From: Channallabes apus
Lineage: Eukaryota > Chordata > Actinopteri > Siluriformes > Clariidae
Length of the DNA: 64,000 nucleotides
Assembly (NCBI GenBank): GCA_030522415.1
Contig: CM060124.1
Coordinates: 24,921,454-24,985,453 of the forward strand
Direction: 5' to 3'
Position numbers and translations under genes: made by a program. Positions 10,430 through 21,754 of the stretch are shown piece by piece (positions within the stretch are counted from its first letter, which is position 1; every line of letters begins with the position of its first letter). The notes below the pieces were generated by a model. It saw nothing but the letters and a program-made list of their open reading frames with translations, searched no databases and had not been told where the DNA came from.

Positions 10430-12236
10430 GGCCCGGTTTCTCGATAACGCACACTATTCGCGTGCTAAGAAGACTCTTAAGATATATCTTACGTTAAGTG
10501 ATAACTTTTCTAAGTGTATTTCTCGAACGGTCTCTTAGGAGTCTTCTTAAGTCGCTGCCTCTTACATCCGACGTTACGCGGCGCTGTCTACAGTGAAGGT
10601 CCTGAATTAGCTCACATCGGTTGCTCAGGAATCGATTTTTGACTTCTTTTTGCTTGACAGAGTTAAGAAGGACGGCACTTTCTATGCAAATTAAACATTG
10701 CACTAAATTTTTTTAATAGCGTTTATTTCTACATGGGTTAACTTATAAATAACATGCCATAATAGACAAATATATAAATTAAATCACCAAACTGTCGCTA
10801 ATATTTTCATGTAAGCTGTGGCGGTGAAACGAACCGGGTATACAATCATAGTTGATGGACAAACAGCTGATAACACTCTTCACCAGCTTCAGAAACAATG
10901 TGAAGTGTCAGTTGTTGGGGTTGTATAGTGCACTTATGGAATGAATACGATGAGATGACAGAGTGGAGGTTTAATACCCCTATCTCACCTACGCTGTTTC
11001 GCGCAGGGGCCGTAAGTGCGGTTCATCATGATTCAGCGCGAGTTTTGGTGCCATGGTTACGTTTCCATTTTACCACGCAAAAAATTAAACATGTTTAACA
11101 TGCGGAAGCTCGCAGACCTTGCAGATCTTCGCAGACCGTTGGACGCCGGTCACTCGAGGCGGCACACGGTGCCTAATACCCCTCTCTCAGCTGTGTGGCC
11201 TGACTCATTTCCATGAGCTGCCGCGATTGCCTGCGACGGTCCTTTAACGTTCCGGGAAGTTCTGCAAGCTTCCGCGAAGACCAGCAAAAAAAATTTAATG
11301 TTTAATTTTTCACGTGGAAAGATGGAAACGGAATCACAGTGCAAAAACACGGGGTGAATCATGATGAACCCTACTTACGGCCACAGCATGAGACCGCGCA
11401 TGTGAGATAGGGGTATAACACCGCATCTCACAGTGAGTCAAACCGCATAAGTGAATAGGGGTATTAAGCATTACAATCACCCAGAAAAATTAATGGATGC
11501 AGGGTTTGAAACTCCCAAGGTTATTTTCTCAGTTACCTAAATCAAATTTCATGAAAATAAAACCTGTCTAAAGAAAAGTCCATAAAGTTATGGACAATGG
11601 CTAATTATCAATGAAACATATTTTAAACAAAAAGCAGCGAGTAGAGCGTAAGTACGACGCGTTGGCCTGGCATGCACAGGTCTGAGAAGGTCAAGAAGCT
11701 CCATAATCTGTTGCCTTGGAAGGCACAACTTTTTTCTTTTTTTTTAAATAACGACCACGGGGAAAATATGAAAATTATTATTAAAGTTTTGTCTAAAGGA
11801 AAAATGTACATGACCCACACGGCTCCACGGACCGCGCCGGCTTCAGTTTAACACAACAACACACTGTATCGCTCCCAAATTGTTCGCCACCTGTTCATTA
11901 TTAAAAGTGATTACCAATTTTAATGCATTAGTCACATTATGAAATAGGCTAATTAAAAGTCACTTTAAACAGGTCTACAGTATATTCCATCATTAATACG
12001 ACTTTGATAACGTGCCATAATGTGTTTGCATACTGATTTATAAAGACTGCTGCTCCGTGGCGGCGACTAGCGTCTTGAGCTGAAACTACGCTAAGAATGA
12101 GTTAAGGTTGGTCCAGACCAACCTTACGAACGTGTAGCGTAAGAACGTTTCGGGAAATGCGCCATAACATTAAGAGTGAGATAAAGGTACAACTTAAGAA
12201 CTACTTAGCGATAAGAAGCTTTTGAGAAACCGGGCC
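10430..12236. mobile_element. PIF/Harbinger-type DNA element, TIR GGCCCGGTTTCTC
   Basis: The ends GGCCCGGTTTCTC and its reverse complement GAGAAACCGGGCC are flanked by a 3-bp duplication TTG (10427-10429 and 12237-12239). Subterminal sequence is full of inverted CTTAAG / TAAGA words. A 3-bp duplication and these termini suit the PIF/Harbinger superfamily. No transposase frame was recognised, so it is non-autonomous or decayed. It inserted into the GTCAGT-rich tract and carries a foldback element at 10971-11467. Confidence 0.8.
10971..11467. mobile_element. Foldback (hairpin) element inside the Harbinger-type element
   Basis: It begins TTAATACCCCTATCTCAC and ends GTGAATAGGGGTATTAA. An inner inverted copy GTGAGATAGGGGTAT lies at 11402-11416. 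The interior also pairs: 11061-11130 (GTTTCCATTTTACCACG, AAAAATTAAACAT, CTTCGCAGACC) is complementary to 11250-11335. The structure is a long imperfect hairpin, as in palindromic MITEs. The target duplication cannot be read because the ends are palindromic. Confidence 0.72.
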
Positions 12237-12239
12237 TTG

Positions 12240-12487
12240 GTCAGTCAGCTATTCTGTAAGTCACTGAGGTAAAAGTCTGAGTCAGTTTCACTGTGATAAT
12301 ACAGTAAAATAAAATGCATCACAAGTTGGCAGTAATAACAGACAAAGGGTTGACTGGTCTACACACTGTGGTTAAAATCAAAGAGAAACCTTTGATTACT
12401 TTTATGTATTATAAAGTTATAAAGAACAGCAGGCGTGCAAGGTTCTCTCTCCTCCTACACATAGCATTTAAATGAAGCTTTTGATTA

Positions 12488-12559
<72 letters not shown>

Positions 12560-12869
12560 AATCAGAGTACATAACCGCTTGTGCTTTACTCTATAATTAC
12601 ACTATGGAATTTAAAAACAAGATAAGAACTCACTTAATCGCGTAATACAATTGGGTTCTATTTATGTCTTGTAATATGTGAGCCTGCAGAGTGGATATGG
12701 TAAAGTCGACATAAACGGAGGGATTGTTGCACAGAGGTAGAGTTTTTATATAATAGCTGATGATTGTGTATTTACTTCAACAATAGGTACTTTTTCATTA
12801 TTTTCATGATTTTTAGGAGGAAAGATTCTTGGACAGAGAACACAAAGACAGTTATACAGTAGATGGTGG
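12240..12869. other. Mixed tract with a long (GT)n microsatellite
   Basis: GTCAGT-type words continue to about 12290. A (GT)n run of about 32 units lies at 12492-12556. The rest is unique-looking with no gene. Confidence 0.6.
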
Positions 12870-13182
12870 ATGCATAGACTAGAGGACTAGCTTCATTTAG
12901 AGCTACATACTCGTCCTGTTTAACCCATGTTTCAGTTAAACAGAGTATATTAAACGCCTGATCTGTGATAATTTCATTAACAATAACCGCTTTTGATGCA
13001 AGAGATCTAATATTTAACAGTCCTAGCTTCAGATCAGAGGTGCCGGCTGCGGATTCAGTGTGATCGGAGTTTGTGGTCTTTATGTTAATTAAATTATTAA
13101 AACAGACTTTCTGAGTCTTTCTACATTTTTGCTTAGATCGGGGAACAGACACAGTCTCAATATGGTGAACCCTGAGTGACAA
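12870..13182 (-). pseudogene. L2 LINE ORF2, N-terminal endonuclease stub
   Basis: The frame reads KLGLLNIRSLASKA, NEIITDQAFNILCLTETW and VKQDEYVALNEASP. LNIRSL and L-x-L-T-E-T-W are the first two motifs of the APE-type endonuclease of LINEs (the Asn and the metal-binding Glu). Coding similarity stops after NEASP near 12870. Reverse transcriptase is absent, so this stub is non-functional. Confidence 0.82.
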
Positions 13183-13248
13183 CTCTATGCAACTAGCAGA
13201 CGGTTGGTTTAGCCTGTCTGTCTGCTCCCTGGCCTGGGCTCTGGATTG

Positions 13249-13597
13249 TCACCGATTAACTAGACCTCTACTGAGACTATGAGCTATACTACAGGAAATG
13301 AGAGCAGCACCTTCCCGAGTGGGATGGACACCGTCCCGCCCTAACAGGCCAGCTTTGCCTTCAAAGGTCTTCCAATTGTCTATGTAGCCCACATTATTTT
13401 CGGAGCACCACCTGGACATCCAGCGGTTCAGCGACCATAACCTGCTGTACAGTAAGCTATGTCGCCACGTCTCATTGGGATGGGACCAGAGCATATTACT
13501 TCATCGCCTTCACTAATTTAACACCTCTGTAAAGTTACTCTTACTAACCTCTGACTGACGAAGGCATATATCATTAGCTCCAGCATGTACCACTATC
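13249..13597 (-). pseudogene. L2 LINE ORF1, C-terminal esterase half
   Basis: The frame at 13494-13249 reads WCSENNVGYIDNWKTF and then LGRDGVHPTREG. The D-G-V-H-P motif is block V of SGNH hydrolases, giving the Asp and His of the triad. It continues ORF1 beyond the MITE that separates it from the block I serine at 14238-14756. The ancestral continuity is supported by the 25-kb copy, where the matching segments are not separated by this MITE. The protein cannot be made as one piece. Confidence 0.78.
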
Positions 13598-13600
13598 TTA

Positions 13601-14197
13601 TGACACTTTTCCACTGCATAGTACGGCACGACATGGTTCAGTTCAACTCACTTTTGGGGGATTTTCCACTGGTACCTGGTACCTGGTCCTTTTTTAGTAC
13701 CACCTCAGCCGAGGTTCCGAGCACACCGAACCGTTACCAAAACGTGACGTGTAAACTCTGCTGGTCACTGATTGGCCGGAGAAAATCGTCATTACTGCGT
13801 CACCGAACTTGTGACACGAGACACAACATAACCGCTATATTTAGAACAGCCAGAGAAGGATCGGACGCACCATTTTGTATTAACCAAAAATTTTCTTTGG
13901 CTGCCATCAGCCTCTTTTGAAACAAACTCTTTCGTCTCGCTGTTAAAAACATCCACATGCCGAGAATGAAGAACACCATGCCGTCGATATGCTCCATTGT
14001 TGTGTGTTTGTTTGTGGCGCGTTTACGATGACGTCACGGCAGTAGAGGCGCCGCAACTAAAACGACACTTGAGTAATCCCGCCCACTCTAAAGCGTTACT
14101 AAACTGCAGTGGAAGCGCAAACCGAGCCAAACTGCGCCGAACCGAAGTGAGTTGAACTGAACCGTGTCGTGTCGTACTATGCAGTGGAAAAGAGGCA
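13601..14197 (-). mobile_element. PIF/Harbinger-type MITE, copy 1
   Basis: Ends TGACACTTTTCCACTGCATAG and CTATGCAGTGGAAAAGAGGCA are imperfect inverted repeats, flanked by the 3-bp duplication TTA (13598-13600, 14198-14200). The interior is GC-richer than the flanks. On the minus strand it holds a 65-codon frame (13997-13800) beginning MEHIDGMVFFILG, whose start is shared with the copies at 28430 and 46473. TWA-like 3-bp duplications are characteristic of PIF/Harbinger. It inserted in ORF1 of an L2 LINE. Confidence 0.88.
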
Positions 14198-14237
14198 TTA
14201 GAGAGCCTGTGCTATCCTAGACCCCTAAGATTACCTG

Positions 14238-14756
14238 CTACTGTATGTCCGGTGCTCTGGCTCCCGGGATACACCTAACCACTGCCGCTGGCGCCCCTAA
14301 AGGTCTAGCTAATGTCACGTGTCTCAGTATAGAGTCTCCTATAACCAGAGCTCTTTCAGGTTTCTCAGCGGGTGCAGCACTGAGGAGAGCAAACCTGTTG
14401 GACACGTGAAGCGCAGAGGAGGTGTGCTCCGGTGGGCTAGCCTTAGCATTAGCTTTGGCTGAACGAGTATGCCGCCGAGTCGTCACCCACTCGCCCCGCT
14501 GTGAGGGCTCTAATGCCGGAGTCGGGGGCTGATTATCTCTGCCTGTGGCACCCAGACTGTCCGCTACGGGAATAACGCTGCTCTCACACTCTCTAACCCT
14601 CTCTAAAGTCTGGATGCGCTCCACTAATGATGATATCTTCTCCGTCAGAGTGCTAACTAACACACACCTATCACAAATAAAATTATCACTAATGACGGAG
14701 GAAGAATGTCTACACCTCCTGCACTCCACACACTGAACGAGCTGAACGGTAGACAT
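14238..14756 (-). pseudogene. L2 LINE ORF1, N-terminal half (esterase-type)
   Basis: An open frame of 172 residues starts MSTVQLVQC. Cysteines 9, 12, 15 and 28, 31 (C-x2-C-x2-C and C-x2-C) look like a zinc-ribbon, and residues about 33-53 form a leucine-rich coiled coil (STLTEKISSLVERIQTLERV). Near residue 140 RALVIGDSILRHV is block I of an SGNH hydrolase with its catalytic Ser. CR1/L2 LINEs of fish encode such an ORF1, thought to bind nucleic acid and membrane or lipid. Just past RAPDI the frame runs toward the MITE boundary at 14197. The esterase continues beyond the insertion. Confidence 0.8.
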
Positions 14757-14840
14757 TATAACGTACCTTTGTGTCGAAGTTTTAGTTGTTTGGAGATGAA
14801 TTCCGTTTGTTGTTCTTAGACGAGGAAACTCGCGCGTTCT

Positions 14841-17276
14841 CCAAAAATTGGAGAAAAAAAGGCGAAGCCGAATAGTATGAAGATGTAAAAGCTAGTTGCT
14901 ATTAATATTGTTATTGTATAAAGCTCTGTAATTTAAACGCTGATACAAACGCGAAACTTTCGCGGCAACGATACAAAAACAGGAAGCTACGTCACCAACA
15001 GGACAGGACACCACCATTTCATTCTTCCAACAGCAAAATATAACTTTGACTTTTGTGGGGAAAATTCCACAGCAGAATTCCAATCTGAGAATTACTTAAT
15101 AATCAGAAAGATGAGCTCACAACACCACACGTTCAAATAAAATCAGTCTATTTAGGTCTAATGCAGGTTTTCCAGTTTCATTTTACCTACCAAAGATTTG
15201 GGAGTACATAGCATGGCTATGGAAAATGTAGCAGTAGAATCCAAGCAAAAGGCCTGTAAAATTATAGAGAAACAGGAGAAACTAATGCAACCATAATATG
15301 GCATATGCAACTGTTAGGATCAGTGTGACATTTTGTGTAATAATTAAATAATTATTAGATAATTATAAAAATATATACATTCATAATGCAAAGAATTGTA
15401 TAATGCAAAGCCATGGACTAAACTGATAAATCATTCATATAAACTCTACCATAGAAAAATTCCCAAACCTTATTTAGCACACTAGGGTATTAATATAAGT
15501 CCAGTTGGACTAATATGAACTCTGAAAGAATTAACTCAATACTGATGATTTGGTTTTCCCAGGGTTCCCTAATTCTGCAAAACTAACCCTAGCTGACACC
15601 CCATCACTATACCTGCTCTGGTTGCAAACCATATGATTAAGAAAAAAAAGCAGAAAAGGGCTTTTTATATATGTATAATATCTCTGTGAAAACTGTTAAT
15701 GGTACTTGTATCCTGGGATGTAGATTATTCACCAGCAATGCAACAAAACCAAAAAAAAAATGTTAACTAAACATGATATTTCCATTTATTTGCGAGAATT
15801 TAAAAATAATATTGCTTGGTAATACTTGGATGAGTACTGTAACCATGGCAATACCAACAGTACAGTTGATAGTGGCCCTGTTTGCCTGGTATTAAAGTTT
15901 TTTTTTGTTTGTTCTTTTATGAGTGACTGTGATGAGAGACTCATAACAATATAACACCACTACAATATGTACCCTATTTCATCAGTACGCTATCTTTATA
16001 CTTCATTCTATGTCCCAAGTTTTCATATTTTTCCATGGGTCTATTCTCTCAGCATGCCATGTTCCAAAGGGGCTATATCCCAATACCCTGTTTTGTTGGC
16101 CCTATGCACCCACTAACCTGTTTTCATAGTTCCATGTCTATTGCCCTTTGTTTCCACTATCACTTGTTAAAATTACCCTATATTTAAAAAAAAATATCCT
16201 GTTTTATGCAACAGCAGATGGAACGACTTCATGGTCTTTACCTATGTATTTAATATTTATGCTGAATATGTTCTGAGTAAATCAGGACTGGAAGAAGAGC
16301 AAAATTTAAAATGAAGGTAGATGCATTAACAACCAAGCTATGCTAAAGATACCACTGTAATGGCCGTGACTATGAATAATTGCTAGCTTTAGTGATGATA
16401 TACTGAAACTACAATTCAATGTTAAGGCTAAATCATAATGACGATACTGTACGTATGGCAAATAGACTTAAAATGAACAATGAAGACACTGAGTTAGTGT
16501 TGTTACCACCTTTTAGGATCAGTCTCCAACTTTAAGGAATATAGTAGTCACAAAACATGCCACAAGCTAATATTTGGTATAACTGCAACAAAATCTTCCT
16601 AGTTACTGTATCTTGTAATGCCTAGGAAGACATATTCAGAAGATGTACAGCAACAAAGATTAGAATTTGTCTGGAAAGTGGTTTCTGTATTTATGTAAAG
16701 TTAGACCTTGAATTAGCATAGGAAAAGGATATATATGGAAAATATATTTTTTGCCTGGGCATTGTACATTGGACATACAGCAGTGTCTCCTGGAGAATTC
16801 CTGGGAAAAGTCAAAGGAAGAAAGAAGCATGAAGTACAGCCCAATAAGCCTGTTGAATTCGACTAAAATAGCAACGGTTGCAGCAATACGAGACCTGGAA
16901 TTCCAAGCAGCTGCATAAAATATATGGGACTTTACACTTACAAAATTATATCAGTCATTTTAACACCCAATAAAAATTATTCCACACACATTTGTGTTGT
17001 GTTATGCAGTATCATCCCTGTATCTTTCAGTTTATCACAACGTACTGACTTGATATTATATTAATAAGGAATGATGGAGGTTTGCGAAGTGACCTTATAG
17101 AGGTGAATGGATCTGTTTTGTTTGTGACTGTAACATTGATCAATTTAGTCATGTGTATGTGTGTGTATCTGTGTGTGGTTGTGTGAAAATTAGCCTCAAG
17201 GTGACTTGACTCATATTTTTGCAACTGTAGTTAGAAAGATGGATTACGGGAGGTGTATTTGCTGTACTGTTTTGTG
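14841..17276. other. Long AT-rich stretch without recognised features
   Basis: No coding, TIR, SINE or LINE signature was recognised. Short A and T runs only. One of the largest uninterrupted unique-looking blocks, hence a place for regulatory or conserved non-coding sequence, though nothing in it proves this. Confidence 0.4.
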
Positions 17277-17384
17277 TTTGTGTGCGTGCGTGCGTGCGTG
17301 CGTGTGTGTGTGTGTGTGTTCTGGATCATGGGCCACCATCACAGATGCTTCATGGCATCTGTCTCCTTTCATTGTTCGCTTAAG

Positions 17385-17452
<68 letters not shown>
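17277..17452. repeat. Two (TG)n microsatellites, one with TGCG units
   Basis: A TGCG/TG run lies at 17278-17319 and a GT run of about 33 units at 17386-17451, separated by 65 bp of non-repetitive sequence. The frames across them are artefacts. Confidence 0.92.
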
Positions 17453-19015
17453 TGGGTGGATTGCCTCCCAAATAACCCTCTTGATCTGACATTTGGAACT
17501 GCAACAATGTAGAAACACAAAGTTATAAGATCTGAGACTGTCTTGCTAGTTCTTGCTAGTAGGTGCAACAAAGGATGTGACATTGAAAACCGTTCCTGTT
17601 AATTTAGGAGAAAAAGGAAATCTCATTTCATCTTTGTAGTTAAACAATGTAAAAATGTCTGTTATTGTTTGGATGTGGCCCAAATAACCAATCCCTGAAG
17701 TTTCCTTTAAACATTGAAAGAGAAGTTGATTATGTAATCATGTCTGCTTCTTGTTAGCTTTCTGTACTGAGCTTTGCTAAGAGGAAGTGAGATGTGCTAA
17801 CATATGCTACACAAATACAATATTGCCCCAAGTGTTGTTCTTATGTGATATAATTACCACACTGGTGAAATACAAACAAACAAAGTAAACAAGCAAATCA
17901 TATACTGTATAAGAATTTGCTGCTAACTAAAATGATGCTAGTTAACATTGCTATCTCACAAACAAAGGAAAAAGACATCACAGTTTTATTTGCCTTGCAC
18001 ACACACACACACAAACACAGACACACAGACACACACACACACATTTTGATCAGACATAATGGTTCAATCCATCAATAATTCATGAAGAAGAAAGACAATA
18101 ACAGCATCATTATTAAAACACGCACTGAATATTGAAGCATCCATTCAGGCAGAAAATAAAAGAGGCAAAGAAGCACGTAAAATGCTATTTTTTCTGAAAT
18201 AACTCTTTTAGGAAATACAATTTTGGCCATTCTAATGGAATCCAACTCTGGTGACCCCTCGTCACGCCATCGTGAAGAGCTTTAAATGAAAGTTTTGCTA
18301 GGCAGAGCTACAACATTCTGGCTCTAGAGATCTATATTCCCATTTCTGTCCCAAAACACTATTTACCCAGGACCGTACTAATGAGAGCGTCGAGCATTTA
18401 AAATGTTGAATTGGCATGATAAAATATATTATCAACATGAAAATTTTACAGTACAGAAGTGATTGAAGTAATCTGCAATTTCTTTCTCCACCAAAGTAAA
18501 TATTTAACCCTGATCAGTCATAGCAAGTGATGACAACAGGAATTCTGATTAATTTGCCCTCGGACCGATGTAAATAATACTGACAATCAAAATGACTAAT
18601 TATTTTCTATTGTAATCTTAGGGGTTAATCAACCTTAAAATGCTATAACTTTACTTTTTATGGACATATGGGCAAATTAGACACCAATTTCTTTTTTTCC
18701 CATAAAGCAGAAAATATTTTCACAAATGTCATAAAAGTACCCAACCCAACAAGAATTTTAGTTCACCAAAATATTGTGGTGGTGGATATTTGGCAACATT
18801 CTGTAAGGTTGTTTTTGTTATTGTCCCTAGGAGAATACTGCAAATGAGACATTAAAACAATATTAACACCAAACTGATGGCCATTGCAGTGGGCGCTTTG
18901 CATGCTCTTGACTGGACCACTAGAGAACTAATAGTAACTAGTAGAACAGAACACGTAAATGTGTTTGCTTAACAATGAGTGCCACAAAATACTAGATAAG
19001 AAGAATTTATTGTAT
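17453..19015. other. Unique-looking sequence with a short (AC)n
   Basis: An interrupted AC repeat is at 17999-18043. The stretch 18225-18400 is higher in complexity and GC than the surroundings and shows no repeat signature. No gene was recognised. Confidence 0.4.
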
Positions 19016-19027
19016 TGTTAAATTGGA

Positions 19028-19367
19028 GGTGGTGTAGTGGTTAGCACTGTCGCCTTGCACCTCCAGGGTCCGGGTTCGATTCCCGGCCAGGTTTGATTCC
19101 CGTCTCTGTGTGCATGGAGTTTGCATGTTCTCCCTGTGCTTGGTGGGTTTCCTCCGGGTACTCCGGTTTCCTCCCACAGTCCAAAGACTGCGTTCCCAAA
19201 TTGACCATAGTGTGTGAATGAGTGTGTGTGTGTGTGTGCTCTGCGATGGATTGGCACGCTGTCCAGGGTGTACCCTGCCTCGTGCCCTGAGTCTCCTGGG
19301 ATAGGCTCCAGGTCCCCGCGACCCTAAATACAGGATAAAGCGGTATAGAAGAAGAAGATCAAGAAGA
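19028..19367 (+). mobile_element. V-SINE/AFC-like SINE
   Basis: The tRNA-derived head GGTGGTGTAGTGGTTAGCAC with GGGTTCGATTCCC (B box) is followed by the conserved body (GAGTTTGCATGTTCTCCC, CACAGTCCAAAGAC, GGCACGCTGTCCAGGGTGTA, GGGATAGGCTCCAGGTCC) and a tail of GAAGAAG. About 40 bp of the middle are missing relative to the 31-kb copy. An imperfect 12-bp duplication TGTTRAATTGGA (19016-19027, 19368-19379) flanks it. Confidence 0.92.
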
Positions 19368-19379
19368 TGTTGAATTGGA

Positions 19380-20744
19380 AAAGATCCCATATTACAGTAG
19401 AGTAATTTTGGACCTAAGACGCACTTCATGGTAATATTTCTCCAAGAAAAAGAAATAGAGAGGTAACATTACAACAATAAGACATGCTTGATATGAGAAA
19501 CACACACTGTGTGTGGGAAGCTATTGTGGCTGTCCTGATCTCTGATCAGAATTCTAAACCCAAGGTCCATGGATGTGATAAAATCTTGTGTGAATTTATG
19601 TTAACCAGCATGAATGCTCCAAATAAATGTTACAATGTCATTGTTTTGAGGTTACATTTGCAACATTGTGTCATTCATTCAATATTATCTTAACATGATT
19701 TTGTCAAACATATTCTAAATTTCAAAACCAGTGGTTCACTGATATTGAATTTCATTGTTACAAGTTTATTACATACAACAATAGGGTCCCTGCTGGGAGA
19801 TATCACATATTGTATACAGGGCTATAAATACAGTACTGTAACTTATATACCAAATACCTTTCAATTCCTTTCAAACACTCAATTCAATTAAATTTTTATA
19901 TGCAAAAGGTGTTATCCCCCCCTCTCTCTTTTTAACACTATTGATTTCATTATTATTATTAAGTTACAACAAAAACATTTTTGATTTCCAAACATTAGTA
20001 ATCCAACACAAACGTCAATGCTACTTTATTACTACAAAAAGACTTGTATGTCAGAAAAGAAAGCAGCATGTTATATAAGAAAAAAAGAAGGAAAAAAAAC
20101 AACTGTGGGAGGATCTGCAGGAGGCTCAGAAAAACCTAATAGTTTAATTTCCTCATAAAACTACCCGAATTGTACCTGAAACTAAAGGGTCCAAAAAGCA
20201 TTGTCATGCCAAATAGTTACTTTGTTTCATTAATTGCTCAAAATTAGGATTATAAGTAAGATCAGACAAGATTTCCAGTTTTAAAATAAAAGAATACACT
20301 CAACAATTAATTTCCCATTATTGCACAGATTCCCATTATTGCACTGTTCTGGTGTGAGTGGAGTATTTGAGACAGTATTGATTGTAAGCTCTGACAGTGG
20401 CTGGAAGAAAGGACCAAAATTATTGCTCTTTCACACACCCCGGGTGAAGCAGGCTGACACTAAAGGAGCTAATCAGTGTTGTTACAGTCCTGCAAAGGGT
20501 AGCACATGTTCTCCCTCATACATGATAGCTTAAATAATTCTCTTTTGTAACTGTGTTATGTAGTCAAAATGTCTAACTGAATGACCAGCGAATTCATTAT
20601 AGTTTTACTGTGAAACCGATTTAGTTAACTTTGTCAAATGTCCACTGTAGGTGACAAAATAATTGTAGTCCTAGGTTATTGTAGCAAAAATGCTCAAATC
20701 AGGACTGGAGATTTTAAAAAAAGGGTCACGACCACTTTGTAGCT

Positions 20745-20749
<5 letters not shown>
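19380..20749. other. No recognised feature
   Basis: AT-rich sequence with CCCCCCCTCTCTC at about 19915 and an A/G-rich patch at 20075-20105. Short frames, for example at 19484-19693 and 20321-20533, have no domain signature. Confidence 0.4.
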
Positions 20750-20790
<41 letters not shown>

Positions 20791-21045
20791 ATGTATTGGT
20801 TAAGGACAAATAACGTTGTGTGCCTACTGCAAGCAGGGACTCCATCAAAAATAACTATGACAGCATAACTTAAATGGAGAGCCAGAAGGTAACACAGACC
20901 TGAGGGTGCCAAGAGACATAAAGCAGCCAAATACACTGTCAAGACGGGAGGGTGATAGCAGTGAAACACCCTAGCTCACCAAAAAACTTTATGGCCATGA
21001 AATCTTCAGATCTGCTCCTTTGTCTAAAAGAAAACTAACAAATAT
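20750..21045 (+). repeat. Dispersed AG-headed repeat, copy B
   Basis: It opens with an (AG)n tract at 20750-20788. GCAAGCAGGGACTC, GACAGCATAACTTAAA, AAAGCAGCCAA, CTAGCTCACCAAAA and TCAGATCTGCTCCTTT then match copy C at 37108-37350 in order. The family has no recognisable coding or TIR sequence. Confidence 0.6.
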
Positions 21046-21754
21046 TTTTTTCAGATATTGTATGCTGTAAAAGTTCTACCCCTTATATAGTTTTACACTT
21101 TTGAGGAACCACAAATAACCTGCAGCATTTGATCAAATTAGGTGGGGCGGATTAATTAAAAAAATCACTTTTGTATTGCAACACAAAACTATTCAGTACT
21201 TAACTAGTGTTAATAACCAGTGTTATTCTACTATAAATATATAGATGAAATTTCTGATTTTAGTAAGGACATTCCTGCATTACAGAGTAATGCATCTACC
21301 CATACATTCAGCAAAGAAGAAAATAATCTAGCTGCATGTGATCCTAGTTTGGGTACTTTTGTCATGTCAGAATTAATTAAGGACGTTTCTCAGCATGTAG
21401 TGACTGATGTCCTTTATACATTTAATAGTGTTATTAAGTGCTCATACCATGTCTTTTATCTGAGTTTGATGAAATGTGCAGCTGGGTGTCTTTAGCATAA
21501 CATTGGTAACCTATGCTATGCTGACCAATTACATTACCCAGATTAAGACTAAAACAAATTTTAAATGAGATGAGATAACGATCCATGACAGAAGTGTGAC
21601 TTAATCTTACAGTACTTTATGCTTAACCCCAATGTTAGTGTGACCACCTGGTGCTATTATGCTCTGAGTAATCCTTAATGACTTTTGTGAAAAGGGCATC
21701 ATTATATGAATTCCATCCATTCTAACACATCATAACACATCCTGGGATGTCCAG
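21046..21754. other. No recognised feature
   Basis: The 91-codon frame at 21220-21495 has no recognisable domain. The right side may contain more of the Penelope-like element that becomes readable at about 21755. Confidence 0.4.

Larger units (their letters stand above)
12870..14840 (-). mobile_element. L2-clade LINE (5' part) split by a MITE
   Basis: On the minus strand this runs 5' leader, ORF1, then the start of ORF2, and stops near 12870. It is a 5'-containing, 3'-lacking copy, unusual for a LINE and therefore due to a later deletion. A 597-bp MITE (13601-14197) interrupts ORF1. Other pieces of the same family lie at 3700-4126, 25026-25642, 29220-29555 and 53270-54985, and the 3' end of an L2-type LINE at 27004-28280. 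Confidence 0.8.

Noticed and set aside
14841..17276. Host gene exons in the transposon-free block
   Set aside because: No frame longer than about 65 codons has coding character or splice-site support.
19007..19429. 140-codon minus-strand frame and the similar frames at 31399-31820 and 43083-43547
   Set aside because: They come from the V-SINE body.
21220..21495. 91-codon frame as a host exon
   Set aside because: No domain, no splice context and no similarity that I recognise; length is within chance for AT-rich DNA.
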